Positions 1 through 8,549 of a DNA stretch of 64,000 nucleotides are shown here, piece by piece. Each line of letters opens with the position of its first letter. The stretch's first letter is position 1. Both the position numbers and the translations under genes were made by a program. The DNA lies in contig JAEWAK010000027.1 of NCBI GenBank assembly GCA_023391695.1, positions 62,001 through 126,000 on the forward strand, written 5' to 3'. This DNA comes from Bacillota bacterium. GTDB lineage: Bacteria > Bacillota > Clostridia > Lachnospirales > Lachnospiraceae. The notes under the pieces are model-generated. The model saw nothing but the letters and a program-made list of their open reading frames with translations. It made no database searches and was not told where the DNA came from.

Positions 1-1838
1 GGATATTGGTGGACTGCGGTTCTTTAATGACTTTTAATGATGATGAAAACGGTTCCTATCTGTTTTTGGATACCGTTGACCAAATTGATTATTATTTTAT
101 GGCGGGAAATAAACCGGACGATATCATCGCAGGCTACCGTTATCTCACCGGAGAAGCAGCCATGCTTCCCAAGTGGGCCTATGGGTATATTCAATCCAAG
201 GAACAATATTATACTGCGGAGGAACTGGTTGATATTATCCGGCACTACCGTGAACTGAAAGTTCCCATCGATTGTGTGGTACAGGATTGGAACAGCTGGG
301 AATCCGGTAATTGGGGTGAAAAATTAGTGGACCGAACGCGCTATGGCAACCTGAAGGAATGCATGGACCAGATTCATGATCTGCATGCCCATGCCATGGT
401 ATCTGTCTGGCCCAATATGAATGCAGGCGGTAAAAATCATACGGAATTCCTGGAAGCCGGATATCTGTTAAATGATTATGCAACCTATGATGCCTTTCAG
501 GAAGAAGCCCGTAAAATATACTGGCAACAGGCCAGGGAGGAATTATTTAACGGCGGCTTTGATTCCTGGTGGTGCGATTCCACGGAACCTTTCAGCGGCC
601 CGGATTGGGGCGGTGAAGTAAAGAAAGAACCTTGGGAGCGTTTTTACCTTGTAGGTACCGAACATAAAAAATATCTTGATCCCACACATGCCAATCTGTT
701 TGCTCTGGTGCATGCCAAAGGAATCTATGAGAATCAGAAAGAAGAAACTAAGGATATACGTGTCCTGAACTTAACCCGTTCCGGATATGCCTCCGGCCAG
801 AAATACGGTGCCATGCTTTGGTCCGGGGATACCTGTGCAACCTGGGACAGTTTAAAGAAACAAATTGTAGAAGGATTAAATGTGGGCTTAAGCGGTTATC
901 CTTACTGGACTCTGGATATAGGAGCATTCTTTACCGTAGGGAATAAGTGGCAGAACCGCGGCTGCGGCTGCAACACGGATTCCACCCCAAAATGGTTCTG
1001 GCAGGGACATTATAACGAAGGCGTAAAAGATGCCGGTTACTGCGAACTGTATGTACGCTGGCTGGAATTCGGAACCTTTCTCCCTATGTTTCGTTCCCAC
1101 GGAACGGATACCCCAAGGGAAATATGGAATTTTGGTAAAAAGGGAGACCTGTTTTATGATGCGATAGAAAAATTTATTAACTTAAGATACCGTCTCATGC
1201 CTTACATTTATTCCCTGGCAGGAGCAGTCCGTTTACAAAGCGCAACCATTATGCGAAGCCTGCTCTTTGATTTTATGGAAGATAAAAGAGCAAGGGATAT
1301 TAAAGACGGTTTTCTGTTCGGGCCTTTCCTTTTGGTCTACGCGGTAACGGAGCCCATGTATTATGAAGCAGACAATTTAAAAATTGAGAAAGAAAAGCAA
1401 AAAGACTGTTACCTGCCGGAAGGAACCGCCTGGTATGACTTCTGGTCCGGCAAAGCTTATACCGGCGGGCAGACAGTTACCATAGAAACTCCAATTGACC
1501 GCATCCCCATCTTTGTAAAGGCAGGCTCCATCCTTCCGTTAACAGAAGGACTGCAGTATGCAGACGAAAAAAACGGCCTGCCCCTGGAACTGCAGGTATT
1601 CCCCGGAGCCGACGGGACCTTTGTATTATATGAAGATGAAGGAAATAACTACAATTATGAAAATGGGGCATATTCAACCATTGAATTGAAATGGAAGGAT
1701 ACCGTTAAAAACCTGTCAATCGGAAAACGCCAGGGCTCTTTTGCCGGCATGGAAACGGCAAGGACTTTTAAAATCAGGCTGGGTGAAATAACAAAAGAAG
1801 TAAATTATACCGGTGAGGAAATAATTTTAGACCTGTGA
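1..1838 (+). CDS. GH31 family alpha-glycosidase (alpha-xylosidase/alpha-glucosidase-like), 5' partial
   Basis: The reading frame is open to the first base of the window, so the N-terminus is missing; the TTG at position 6 is only the first possible start and is probably internal. GH31 enzymes cleave terminal alpha-linked glucose or xylose with retention. Counting from that TTG, the nucleophile is D191 in a WWCDSTEP motif and the acid/base is D275 in LWSGDTCATW, both typical of the family. The C-terminal beta-sandwich domains are present and the stop at 1836-1838 looks natural. No exporting signal can be judged because the start is absent. It converges on the GH10 gene and probably trims alpha-linked side-chain sugars, such as xyloglucan xylose, from imported oligosaccharides. 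The family call is firm; the substrate is inferred. Confidence 0.9.
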   Translation, partial: ILVDCGSLMTFNDDENGSYLFLDTVDQIDYYFMAGNKPDDIIAGYRYLTGEAAMLPKWAYGYIQSKEQYYTAEELVDIIRHYRELKVPIDCVVQDWNSWESGNWGEKLVDRTRYGNLKECMDQIHDLHAHAMVSVWPNMNAGGKNHTEFLEAGYLLNDYATYDAFQEEARKIYWQQAREELFNGGFDSWWCDSTEPFSGPDWGGEVKKEPWERFYLVGTEHKKYLDPTHANLFALVHAKGIYENQKEETKDIRVLNLTRSGYASGQKYGAMLWSGDTCATWDSLKKQIVEGLNVGLSGYPYWTLDIGAFFTVGNKWQNRGCGCNTDSTPKWFWQGHYNEGVKDAGYCELYVRWLEFGTFLPMFRSHGTDTPREIWNFGKKGDLFYDAIEKFINLRYRLMPYIYSLAGAVRLQSATIMRSLLFDFMEDKRARDIKDGFLFGPFLLVYAVTEPMYYEADNLKIEKEKQKDCYLPEGTAWYDFWSGKAYTGGQTVTIETPIDRIPIFVKAGSILPLTEGLQYADEKNGLPLELQVFPGADGTFVLYEDEGNNYNYENGAYSTIELKWKDTVKNLSIGKRQGSFAGMETARTFKIRLGEITKEVNYTGEEIILDL

Positions 1839-1850
1839 ACCTACTAAATA

Positions 1851-1929
1851 AGGGGCTGTTGCAAAATTCAAAATCTATCTTACCTGGGAGAACCAGACAC
1901 GGTAAATTTATCAGTTTGCAACAGCCCTT
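1851..1929. repeat. 79-bp inverted-repeat element with GGGCTGTTGCAAA ends (MITE-like, may act as terminator)
   Basis: A perfect 13-bp inverted repeat (1853-1865 against 1915-1927) brackets a 49-nt interior. It lies between the convergent GH31 and GH10 genes and could terminate both. The ends resemble transposon termini, and the first 31 bases of the left arm from CTGTTG onward match the element at the right window edge (63954 onward) at about 26 positions. That supports a small mobile element rather than a plain terminator. No transposase is present. Confidence 0.6.
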
Positions 1930-1939
1930 AACTTTTGTT

Positions 1940-4066
1940 CTACTGTACAAGTGTTCCGTTATAATACACTTTTAAAACAGGATTGGATATGATGTCATAA
2001 TTTGACCAGTCTTCTTTCGCTAACCGGATATTTACCGTACACGTACCGTTTCCTTCAGAAAGATTTGCCGCATCCTCAAAAGTAAGCGTCAAAACTGCAT
2101 TTGCTACTATTCCATTTACCCCGTCTGTGATATCCGTATACCATGGCGCCGTATTCAGATGTAATGCGGCGTTGTCACACCATACATTTTGCGGTTCGCT
2201 GCCTAAGCCGTCTGCCGTAAATTCGATTTTTACCTTTGATAAATCGATTGTCCCGCCTTTTGCTGTTATGGTATATGTTTGATTTACCGTGTTGACGTTT
2301 TGCTTTGTGGTTACCGCCACTGCCGGTATTCCTTCATCAGGAATAGGAGTTACCGTTGGTGTCGGAGTTACCGTCGGCGTCGGTGTTACGGACGGCGTTA
2401 TGCTTGGCGTAGGCGTTCCTGTAGGGGTCAGGTCTTCAATAATGGAATAAAATGCAGGTTTTGCCTTATATTCACCGTCAAACAGCAGCGGATAGCCGCC
2501 GAGCCAGCTGGTTTTATCCGTAATGCCCCAGAAAATCACCGCCGTGAGGTTGATTCCTTCCTTCTTTAAGCTGACACACTTATTGATTAAAAGCTTATAG
2601 CGGTCAGCCTGTAATTTCAAGGCATTAGTGCTGTTATCCGGCTGTTTGATATCCAGTTCCGTAAGCTGCAGCTCAAGCCCTAAGGAATCGTATTTTCTTG
2701 CTGCTGTTTCAAACATACTGATGCTTGGATAATCCATAGTCCAATGGGACTGCATTCCCATACCGTCGACTAATCCCTTGCTCTTTAAATTTTGAAGGAT
2801 ATTATAGATAAAATTACTCTTTGTAGTTTCATACTCGTTGTAATCATTATAAAAGAGCTTACAGCCTTCCGGAGCATATTTCCTGGCATATTCAAACGCC
2901 TTCTCAATATAGTCCGAACCGATTGTCTGCATCCACGGGGAAGCTCCGGGACTTGTATTATTGGAGCCGGGATTTCTCATACCTGTGGAGGTATTGGGAT
3001 CAACCGCTTCATTTACAACATCCCAGGCATAAAACTCAACGGTCGGATAGTCTTTTTCTAAAAGAGCCATAAGATTTTTTATGTAATTCTCCAACCTTTG
3101 AAGCATTATTTCCTTGGACACCCATGCCGCACCGGAATCGGTGGAGTAATTCTCCTTAAAGAACCAGTCCGGGGTCTGATTATGCCATACCAGCGTATGC
3201 CCCCTTACCGGTATATTATTATCTCTTGCAAATTCAAGCAGTGTTCTGGCCGCCCTTAAATTCACCTGTGGATTGACCTGATTCCCCCCGTTTGTTTCCA
3301 TATATGCAACAGTAGCATCATGATCCAATACGGAATCCGGTTTAAGTTCATTGCCAAAGGTTATCCGGTTATAATGTTTTAATACAAGCGCTTTTGCGGG
3401 AGCAGGAGCGATTTCACCGGCTGTTCCGGCACAACCTATATTAAAGTAAGGCGCAAAAACATTTTTTAAACTGGCAATACCGGTCTCTATATCGGGAAGA
3501 TCAGCCGGAGTTGCCGTAAAATCATCAAGATAGAAATTCATTAAATCCTGGGAAGAGGGAGAAGTTTTATACTCCGTTTCCACATAGATATTTACATCAA
3601 CCGCATCGGTTGGAATGGTGTATTCTCCCTCCAAATGTGTCCACTGCCCTTTTGTTACCGATGAAGTTTTGATATTTTTATATACATCGTTGACCCCATC
3701 GTTATATTGGAGCTGCAGGCTGAAATTCTGCGTACCGGAATAGGAATCCCCCACATATTTAACCCATATTCCGAAGTCATAAGTTTCCCCCAGAGATAAA
3801 TCGGCTGTTTTATTACACATAGCCCCGTTCCAGGTTTGTGTACGGTCACTGATCTTAATGCACTGCCTGCCGGAATATGCCTGCTCCGTACTGAGGGCAA
3901 CCGTCTCGGAGCCTCTGGGACCCCAACCGTTCAAATCGGTTTCAAAATCATCCAAAAGCAGATCAGCATATGATGTCGCCGCCTCAAGTGTTGCCTTCTG
4001 GTAATATGAGACGGGTAAAACAAAAGTACAGATTACCAGAATCGCTAACATTTTTTTTCTTAACAT
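1940..4066 (-). CDS. Secreted GH10 endo-beta-1,4-xylanase with CBM22 and C-terminal CBM3
   Basis: Hydrolyses internal beta-1,4 bonds of xylan outside the cell. A signal peptide fills residues 1-30 (basic MLRKKM start, hydrophobic core, LEAA end). Residues about 35-187 form a CBM22-type (CBM4_9) beta-sandwich. The GH10 barrel runs about 190-545, with acid/base E353 in DVVNEAVD and nucleophile E470 in LQLTELDIKQP. A TP-rich linker (about 547-576) leads to a CBM3-like module (about 583-708). An AGGAGAGG ribosome site precedes the ATG. It is transcribed divergently from the GH26 gene, and the shared upstream region has a tandem 19-20-bp repeat that may be an operator. Its CBM3 is more divergent than those of the GH26 and GH9 neighbours. 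Confidence 0.95.
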   Translation of the reverse strand: MLRKKMLAILVICTFVLPVSYYQKATLEAATSYADLLLDDFETDLNGWGPRGSETVALSTEQAYSGRQCIKISDRTQTWNGAMCNKTADLSLGETYDFGIWVKYVGDSYSGTQNFSLQLQYNDGVNDVYKNIKTSSVTKGQWTHLEGEYTIPTDAVDVNIYVETEYKTSPSSQDLMNFYLDDFTATPADLPDIETGIASLKNVFAPYFNIGCAGTAGEIAPAPAKALVLKHYNRITFGNELKPDSVLDHDATVAYMETNGGNQVNPQVNLRAARTLLEFARDNNIPVRGHTLVWHNQTPDWFFKENYSTDSGAAWVSKEIMLQRLENYIKNLMALLEKDYPTVEFYAWDVVNEAVDPNTSTGMRNPGSNNTSPGASPWMQTIGSDYIEKAFEYARKYAPEGCKLFYNDYNEYETTKSNFIYNILQNLKSKGLVDGMGMQSHWTMDYPSISMFETAARKYDSLGLELQLTELDIKQPDNSTNALKLQADRYKLLINKCVSLKKEGINLTAVIFWGITDKTSWLGGYPLLFDGEYKAKPAFYSIIEDLTPTGTPTPSITPSVTPTPTVTPTPTVTPIPDEGIPAVAVTTKQNVNTVNQTYTITAKGGTIDLSKVKIEFTADGLGSEPQNVWCDNAALHLNTAPWYTDITDGVNGIVANAVLTLTFEDAANLSEGNGTCTVNIRLAKEDWSNYDIISNPVLKVYYNGTLVQ

Positions 4067-4124
4067 ACAAACCTCTCCTTAATTATATATATTTTTTTGT
4101 TATTCCACTATTAGCAAATTTATC

Positions 4125-4163
4125 TTATGGATAAACATTTCCCCTATGGATAAACTTGTCCCC
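4125..4163 (+). promoter_or_regulatory. Tandem direct repeat, candidate operator between GH10 and GH26
   Basis: Two adjacent copies read TTATGGATAAACATTTCCCC and TATGGATAAACTTGTCCCC, followed by a third start, TCATGGA. They lie 60-100 bp upstream of the GH10 start in the divergent region. Similar TTATGG-A-AA-TTTT strings occur upstream of the PL11 and GH9 genes (8709, 8883, 8937). Spacing and repetition suggest a binding site for a regulator of polysaccharide genes; the regulator is unknown. Confidence 0.45.
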
Positions 4164-4328
4164 TCATGGAATACATATATATTATATTACAAATAATGGT
4201 AAATATAAAGACTTTTCTATATTTTCCCATATTTTTTAAACAAATGGAAGAAAAAACTAATAGGTCTGTACTATTCCGGTTTTAAACAGAGAAAACAGGC
4301 CAAATGCATGAAGAAAAATTATTACAGG

Positions 4329-4357
4329 TTGAAAATGTAATAATTTGGTTATATAAT
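4329..4357 (+). promoter_or_regulatory. Sigma-A-type promoter of the GH26 gene
   Basis: TTGAAA (4329-4334), a 17-bp spacer and a perfect TATAAT (4352-4357). It implies a 5' leader of about 120 nt before the GH26 start, enough to hold the two hairpins described next. Confidence 0.65.
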
Positions 4358-4369
4358 GTAAATTATGGA

Positions 4370-4451
4370 AGGTGAGAGAGTACAAGCGCTTCTAAGCTTA
4401 AAGCCTTTTATGATCTCACCTGCTCCTGCACAGATCAATCGTGATTTGTGC
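4370..4451 (+). promoter_or_regulatory. Structured 5' leader of GH26: two hairpins
   Basis: Hairpin A pairs AGGTGAGA (from about 4370) with TCTCACCT (to about 4422) and encloses the palindrome AAGCGCTT. Hairpin B pairs GCACAGATCA with TGATTTGTGC around an ATCG loop (about 4428-4450), one pair being G-U. Neither is followed by a T-run, so neither is a simple terminator. They may stabilise the mRNA or bind a regulator. Confidence 0.4.
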
Positions 4452-4483
4452 CATTTATAATTTACAAGGGGGTAAAACAAATA

Positions 4484-6496
4484 ATGAAGGGATTTCAAAG
4501 AAAGACAATTGCTTTGGCATTAACACTGTTAACCGTGTTAGTGCCGGCAGGAGGAGCACTACTGCAAAATCCACCTAAGACGGTTTATGCGGCAGAAGAT
4601 TTTCAGTATCGTATTGAAGCTGAGGATGCTATAATGTCAGGAGATGTTAAAGCTTCCGCCGCAAGGGCAGGGTACAGCGGAACCGGCTATGCCACCGGAT
4701 TTACGCAAAAAGACGGCAATTCCTGGTCCGTCGAGGTAGAGATACCCGAAACAAGGCATTATACCTTTACTGTGCGGACGGCTTCGGACAGCTACAAGGA
4801 AAATTATCTTACTATTAACGGCGTACAGACCGCAATTATCTACAGTAACGGCGACGGAAACTGGCATGATACTGCTATAGAGAGCGTCTATCTGGAGGCA
4901 GGAACCGCCAAAATATCCATAAAGGAGTACTGGGGCTGGTTTGATCTGGACTATATTACAATTGAGGAGGGTTCCGGTATCGACCCTTCCGTATATTCCG
5001 ATGCAACCTCTACACTGGTCAATCCCAATGCTAACATAAGGACTGTGGACATCATGGAGTACTTAAAAAGCATATATGGGCAAAAAACCCTGTCCGGCCA
5101 GTCCTGTACACTGAATGCAAGTACGGAGATTCAGGCAATTCATGAATTGACCGGGAAATATCCGGCAATCCGCATGCTGGATTTTATCTTCTGTGACCCT
5201 GCCAGTGATTATCAGTCCGCAGAGGAAGTTAATCTTGCCCTGGAATGGGATAAGATGGGCGGACTTACCACTTTCCAATGGCATTGGCATGCTCCGAAGG
5301 GAGGAGCTTCCTTCTATACCAAGGATACGACCTTTGATTTGGGGAAGGCAGTTACGGAACTGGATATCAGCCAGAAACCCCTGACGGAAATCGAGGCTTT
5401 ATACCAGACGGGAAAAATTTCTGAGGAATGCTATCTGTTAGTCCGTGATATCGATGTAATATCCGGATATCTGGATAAGCTGCAAAAAGCAGATGTAACT
5501 GTGCTTTGGAGACCGCTCCATGAAGCCAGCGGCGGATGGTTCTGGTGGGGTGCCGCTGGCTCGGAAGCTTATCAATGGCTTTATAAATTAATGTTTGAAC
5601 GACAGACCTACTACCATAAGCTGAATAACCTGATCTGGGTATGGAACGGCCAAAGTCAGGACTGGTATCCGGGAGATGAATATTGTGACATAGCAGGAAC
5701 GGATATCTATGCTGAAAAGCATTCCTATAGCGCCCTTCCGGACCAATTTATGAAAACCGTCAATTACTCTGCAGGTACCAAAATGGCGGCCTTAAGTGAA
5801 AACGGAGTAATGATGGATCCGGATCTGATGATAAGAGATAATACTTACTGGCTGTATTTTGCAGTTTGGTATGGGGATTTTATTATTGATTCCACGGGAA
5901 AGGTAGGAGATAACTATACGGAAAAGACTATGGTAAATAAGGTCTATAACAGCAGCGCAATAATTACGCTGGATGAGCTTCCGGAATTTGAACACAGTAT
6001 TCCGGTGACACCAACTCCGACTCCCGGCGGCCCCACGGATGTTACGCTGACACTTAAAAATACCGGTAACAGCCAGGTCTCCACCAACACGATTACAAAT
6101 TCCTTCCAGTTATACCATAAAGACGGAGATGATATTGATTTATCAAAACTGGTGCTGCGCTATTATTATACGAAGGAAGGAATTTCACCCGAGAATTTCT
6201 ACTGTGACAATGCGGCACTTCAGATAGCCAAAGAGCCCTGGTATGTTTCTTATACCGGTAATGTTACGGGAGAATATGTTTCAATAGGAAAAGAAGAGGT
6301 CGGTGCCGGCAGATATCTGGAGATTAAGTTTAATACGGACGGCAAATTTATGGAGGGAGCAACCCTGACCATTGATACAAGAACGGTAAAAACGGACTGG
6401 AGCTTATATGACCAATCGGATGATTACTCCTATCAGAAAAACGGCAACATTACCGTCTATTATGACGGACAGCTCATTCTCGGCACCGAGCCGTGA
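4484..6496 (+). CDS. Secreted GH26 beta-1,4-mannanase with CBM35-like and CBM3 modules
   Basis: Endo-acting cleavage of beta-mannan. I chose ATG 4484 because AAGGGGG sits 11 nt upstream; an in-frame GTG at 4448 lacks a ribosome site. The 670-residue protein starts with a signal peptide ending at YAA (about residue 37). Residues about 40-163 form a CBM35/CBM6-like beta-sandwich (FQYRIEAEDA start, FDLDYI end). The GH26 barrel follows, with acid/base E347 in RPLHEASGGWFWW and nucleophile E439 in AALSENG. A short PTPTPGG linker joins a C-terminal CBM3 (about 520-670) with the NFYCDNAAL and EPWY motifs. It has its own promoter and a structured leader, and ends before a strong terminator. Confidence 0.94.
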   Translation: MKGFQRKTIALALTLLTVLVPAGGALLQNPPKTVYAAEDFQYRIEAEDAIMSGDVKASAARAGYSGTGYATGFTQKDGNSWSVEVEIPETRHYTFTVRTASDSYKENYLTINGVQTAIIYSNGDGNWHDTAIESVYLEAGTAKISIKEYWGWFDLDYITIEEGSGIDPSVYSDATSTLVNPNANIRTVDIMEYLKSIYGQKTLSGQSCTLNASTEIQAIHELTGKYPAIRMLDFIFCDPASDYQSAEEVNLALEWDKMGGLTTFQWHWHAPKGGASFYTKDTTFDLGKAVTELDISQKPLTEIEALYQTGKISEECYLLVRDIDVISGYLDKLQKADVTVLWRPLHEASGGWFWWGAAGSEAYQWLYKLMFERQTYYHKLNNLIWVWNGQSQDWYPGDEYCDIAGTDIYAEKHSYSALPDQFMKTVNYSAGTKMAALSENGVMMDPDLMIRDNTYWLYFAVWYGDFIIDSTGKVGDNYTEKTMVNKVYNSSAIITLDELPEFEHSIPVTPTPTPGGPTDVTLTLKNTGNSQVSTNTITNSFQLYHKDGDDIDLSKLVLRYYYTKEGISPENFYCDNAALQIAKEPWYVSYTGNVTGEYVSIGKEEVGAGRYLEIKFNTDGKFMEGATLTIDTRTVKTDWSLYDQSDDYSYQKNGNITVYYDGQLILGTEP

Positions 6497-6585
6497 GACT
6501 GCGGGCAGTAACTAGACAGTAACTAGGCAGTAACTGCCGGAAGAACCGAAATTTGGAATAACTGATACATAAACAGATTACGTTA

Positions 6586-6636
6586 CAATCCACCAGGCAC
6601 TGCTTTGATAACAGGCGGTGCCTGGTGGATTTTTGC
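6586..6636 (+). terminator. Rho-independent terminator after GH26
   Basis: The stem ATCCACCAGGCACTGC pairs with GCGGTGCCTGGTGGAT around an 11-nt loop and is followed by TTTTGC. It lies 90 bp after the GH26 stop and upstream of the convergent PL11 gene end. Just before it, three copies of a CAGTAACT unit follow the GH26 stop codon (6505-6535). Confidence 0.85.
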
Positions 6637-6722
6637 ATTAATTTTTAACCTGACAGTATATCCGCTTGAATAAATTAAGGTTCCATACCAAATATAAGAG
6701 TATCATTTGATTTGTGTTTGCA

Positions 6723-8549
6723 TCAGTTACCTGCCAGGTATATCGACGGAGTGGGTGGAGTTGCCATACCGTTTCCTAAAAAGAAGCTTGTATGGGGCGG
6801 TTGGTTATATGCCACGTTTTGCCAGGCTATACCCAGGCGGTAAACCGGATCGTGCATCAGGGTATAGATACGGCGGCTGGTAATATTGGTGGTGGTATAA
6901 ATACGCAGGTACTTATTGTCCGAGGTTCTCCAAATAGCTTCTTCCCGCCAGTCACCAAGGATATCGGCCTGGAGGCAGGGGGTTGCCTTTGTACCGTTGT
7001 TGGACGCACAGCCGCTGGCAGAAAGTAAGGTACCGCCGCCATATTTCGTGATCGTGGTTCCATCCAATAATTCACGGAGTTCATCGCCATCCCACCAAAT
7101 TGCAAAATTTGTGGAAGAAGGTGCGCTGCCTAAGTTTTCTCCTGTACTGCTGTAAAGGGGCGAACCGGAAGCCCATACTTCCTCACCGGCGTAGCTGGCC
7201 GTCAAATCAGCAGAGCATGACCTGCCCACATCACCGGTAGAGTTAAATTTAAATAATACGCTGCCTGTCCTTGCGTCCCTCATGGCTGCTCCGACTCCGC
7301 CATTACCGGCAGTGTCTTCAAAACAGCTCCAGATTTCCAGACCGGAGCGGCTGGGATTCAAATCGCCCACATGCATGGCATCCCCGTGCCTCAGTCCGGT
7401 AGTATACAGCCCTTTTCCTGTATTATCTATGGTACAGGCACCATAGATGATCTCATCCATACCGTCATTATCCACATCTGCTACACTAAGATTATGGTTA
7501 CCCTGTCCTGCATAACCGGAATTCCCGCTACTGTTACTGTCGAATGTCCAGCGTTTTGTGAGTTTTGAGCCGTTCCAGTCATATGCCACAAGCACTGCCC
7601 TTGTGTAATATCCCCTGCACATTACAAGACTTGGATGCACTCCGTCCAGATATGCGATGCATGCCAGAAAACGGTCTACCCGGTTGCCGTAGGAATCTCC
7701 CCAGTCAGATACACTGCCTCTGGCAGGTTCATAATCGGTCGTATACAATGCTTTTCCGGTAGTACCCTGGAATACGGTTAAATACTCGGGACCTGACAGA
7801 ACATACCCGGAAGAATTCCGGTAATCGGCGCTGGAACTCCCAATGACTGTTCCGGTTCCGTCTTTGGTTCCGTCTGCTGTTTTGCAGGCAATCTCAGCTT
7901 TTCCGTCCCCATCCAGGTCATATACCATAAACTGGGTATAATGGGCTCCTGCACGGATATTTTTTCCCAAATCAATTCTCCAGAGGCGTGTTCCGTTCAT
8001 TTTATAGGCATCCAGAAATACATTGCCCGTATATCCGCTTTGAGAATTGTCTTTGGCATTGGAGGGATCCCACTTTAATATAATTTCATATTGTCCGTCC
8101 CCATCCAGATCCCCTACACTGCAATCATTTGCATTGTAAGTATAGGATACACCGTCGGGTGTTGTACCTCCTGACGGTATTTGGAGAGGAATCTGCAGGT
8201 AATTGCTCCCCCAGACGTTAACTGCAGATGATTTTCCCTGTTCCGTTCCGTTTACCACAGCACTTACCGAATAGGTTGAAGAGGTGGTTCCTGACGTATC
8301 CAAATAATTGCTGGCTCCGGTGACGGTGGTAATTCTGGTGGTGCCCCGGTAAAGGTTATAGGAAACACCGGAAGTTTCGGTACCTGATACCCTCCAGCTG
8401 ATGAAAACGCCATTGCTGACTTTTACCGCAACCACTCCGCGGTCCAGGTTTTCCATCTGCCTTGCGGAAGCTGCCGTTACCTGCCACTGTGGATTGCCGA
8501 TAAGAATAAGTACTAAAATCATAATAGCTAATACAGATTTTTTTAACAT
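6723..8549 (-). CDS. Secreted rhamnogalacturonan lyase, PL11 family (YesW/RhgW-like)
   Basis: Cleaves the rhamnose-galacturonic acid backbone of rhamnogalacturonan I by beta-elimination. The 608-residue length matches B. subtilis YesW. A signal peptide covers residues 1-28. A fibronectin-like N-terminal part (ENLDRGVVAVKVSNGVFISW onward) is followed by an eight-bladed propeller with repeated DxDGDG-type calcium loops (DLDGDGQYE, DLDGDGKAE, DVDNDGMDE). It ends in the usual HTSFFLGNGM motif and has no C-terminal CBM, unlike the neighbouring hydrolases. AAGGAGG lies just upstream of the ATG. It is transcribed divergently from the GH9 cellulase across a 1-kb AT-rich region with several TTATGG motifs. 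B. subtilis yesW lies in a pectin locus run by the YesMN two-component pair, and a homologous pair is encoded nearby here. Confidence 0.93.
   Translation of the reverse strand: MLKKSVLAIMILVLILIGNPQWQVTAASARQMENLDRGVVAVKVSNGVFISWRVSGTETSGVSYNLYRGTTRITTVTGASNYLDTSGTTSSTYSVSAVVNGTEQGKSSAVNVWGSNYLQIPLQIPSGGTTPDGVSYTYNANDCSVGDLDGDGQYEIILKWDPSNAKDNSQSGYTGNVFLDAYKMNGTRLWRIDLGKNIRAGAHYTQFMVYDLDGDGKAEIACKTADGTKDGTGTVIGSSSADYRNSSGYVLSGPEYLTVFQGTTGKALYTTDYEPARGSVSDWGDSYGNRVDRFLACIAYLDGVHPSLVMCRGYYTRAVLVAYDWNGSKLTKRWTFDSNSSGNSGYAGQGNHNLSVADVDNDGMDEIIYGACTIDNTGKGLYTTGLRHGDAMHVGDLNPSRSGLEIWSCFEDTAGNGGVGAAMRDARTGSVLFKFNSTGDVGRSCSADLTASYAGEEVWASGSPLYSSTGENLGSAPSSTNFAIWWDGDELRELLDGTTITKYGGGTLLSASGCASNNGTKATPCLQADILGDWREEAIWRTSDNKYLRIYTTTNITSRRIYTLMHDPVYRLGIAWQNVAYNQPPHTSFFLGNGMATPPTPSIYLAGN

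Noticed and set aside
4378..4395. CcpA catabolite-response element around AAGCGCTT
   Set aside because: The palindrome is present but flanking bases fit the TGWNANCGNTNWCA pattern poorly, and the site lies in a predicted RNA stem.
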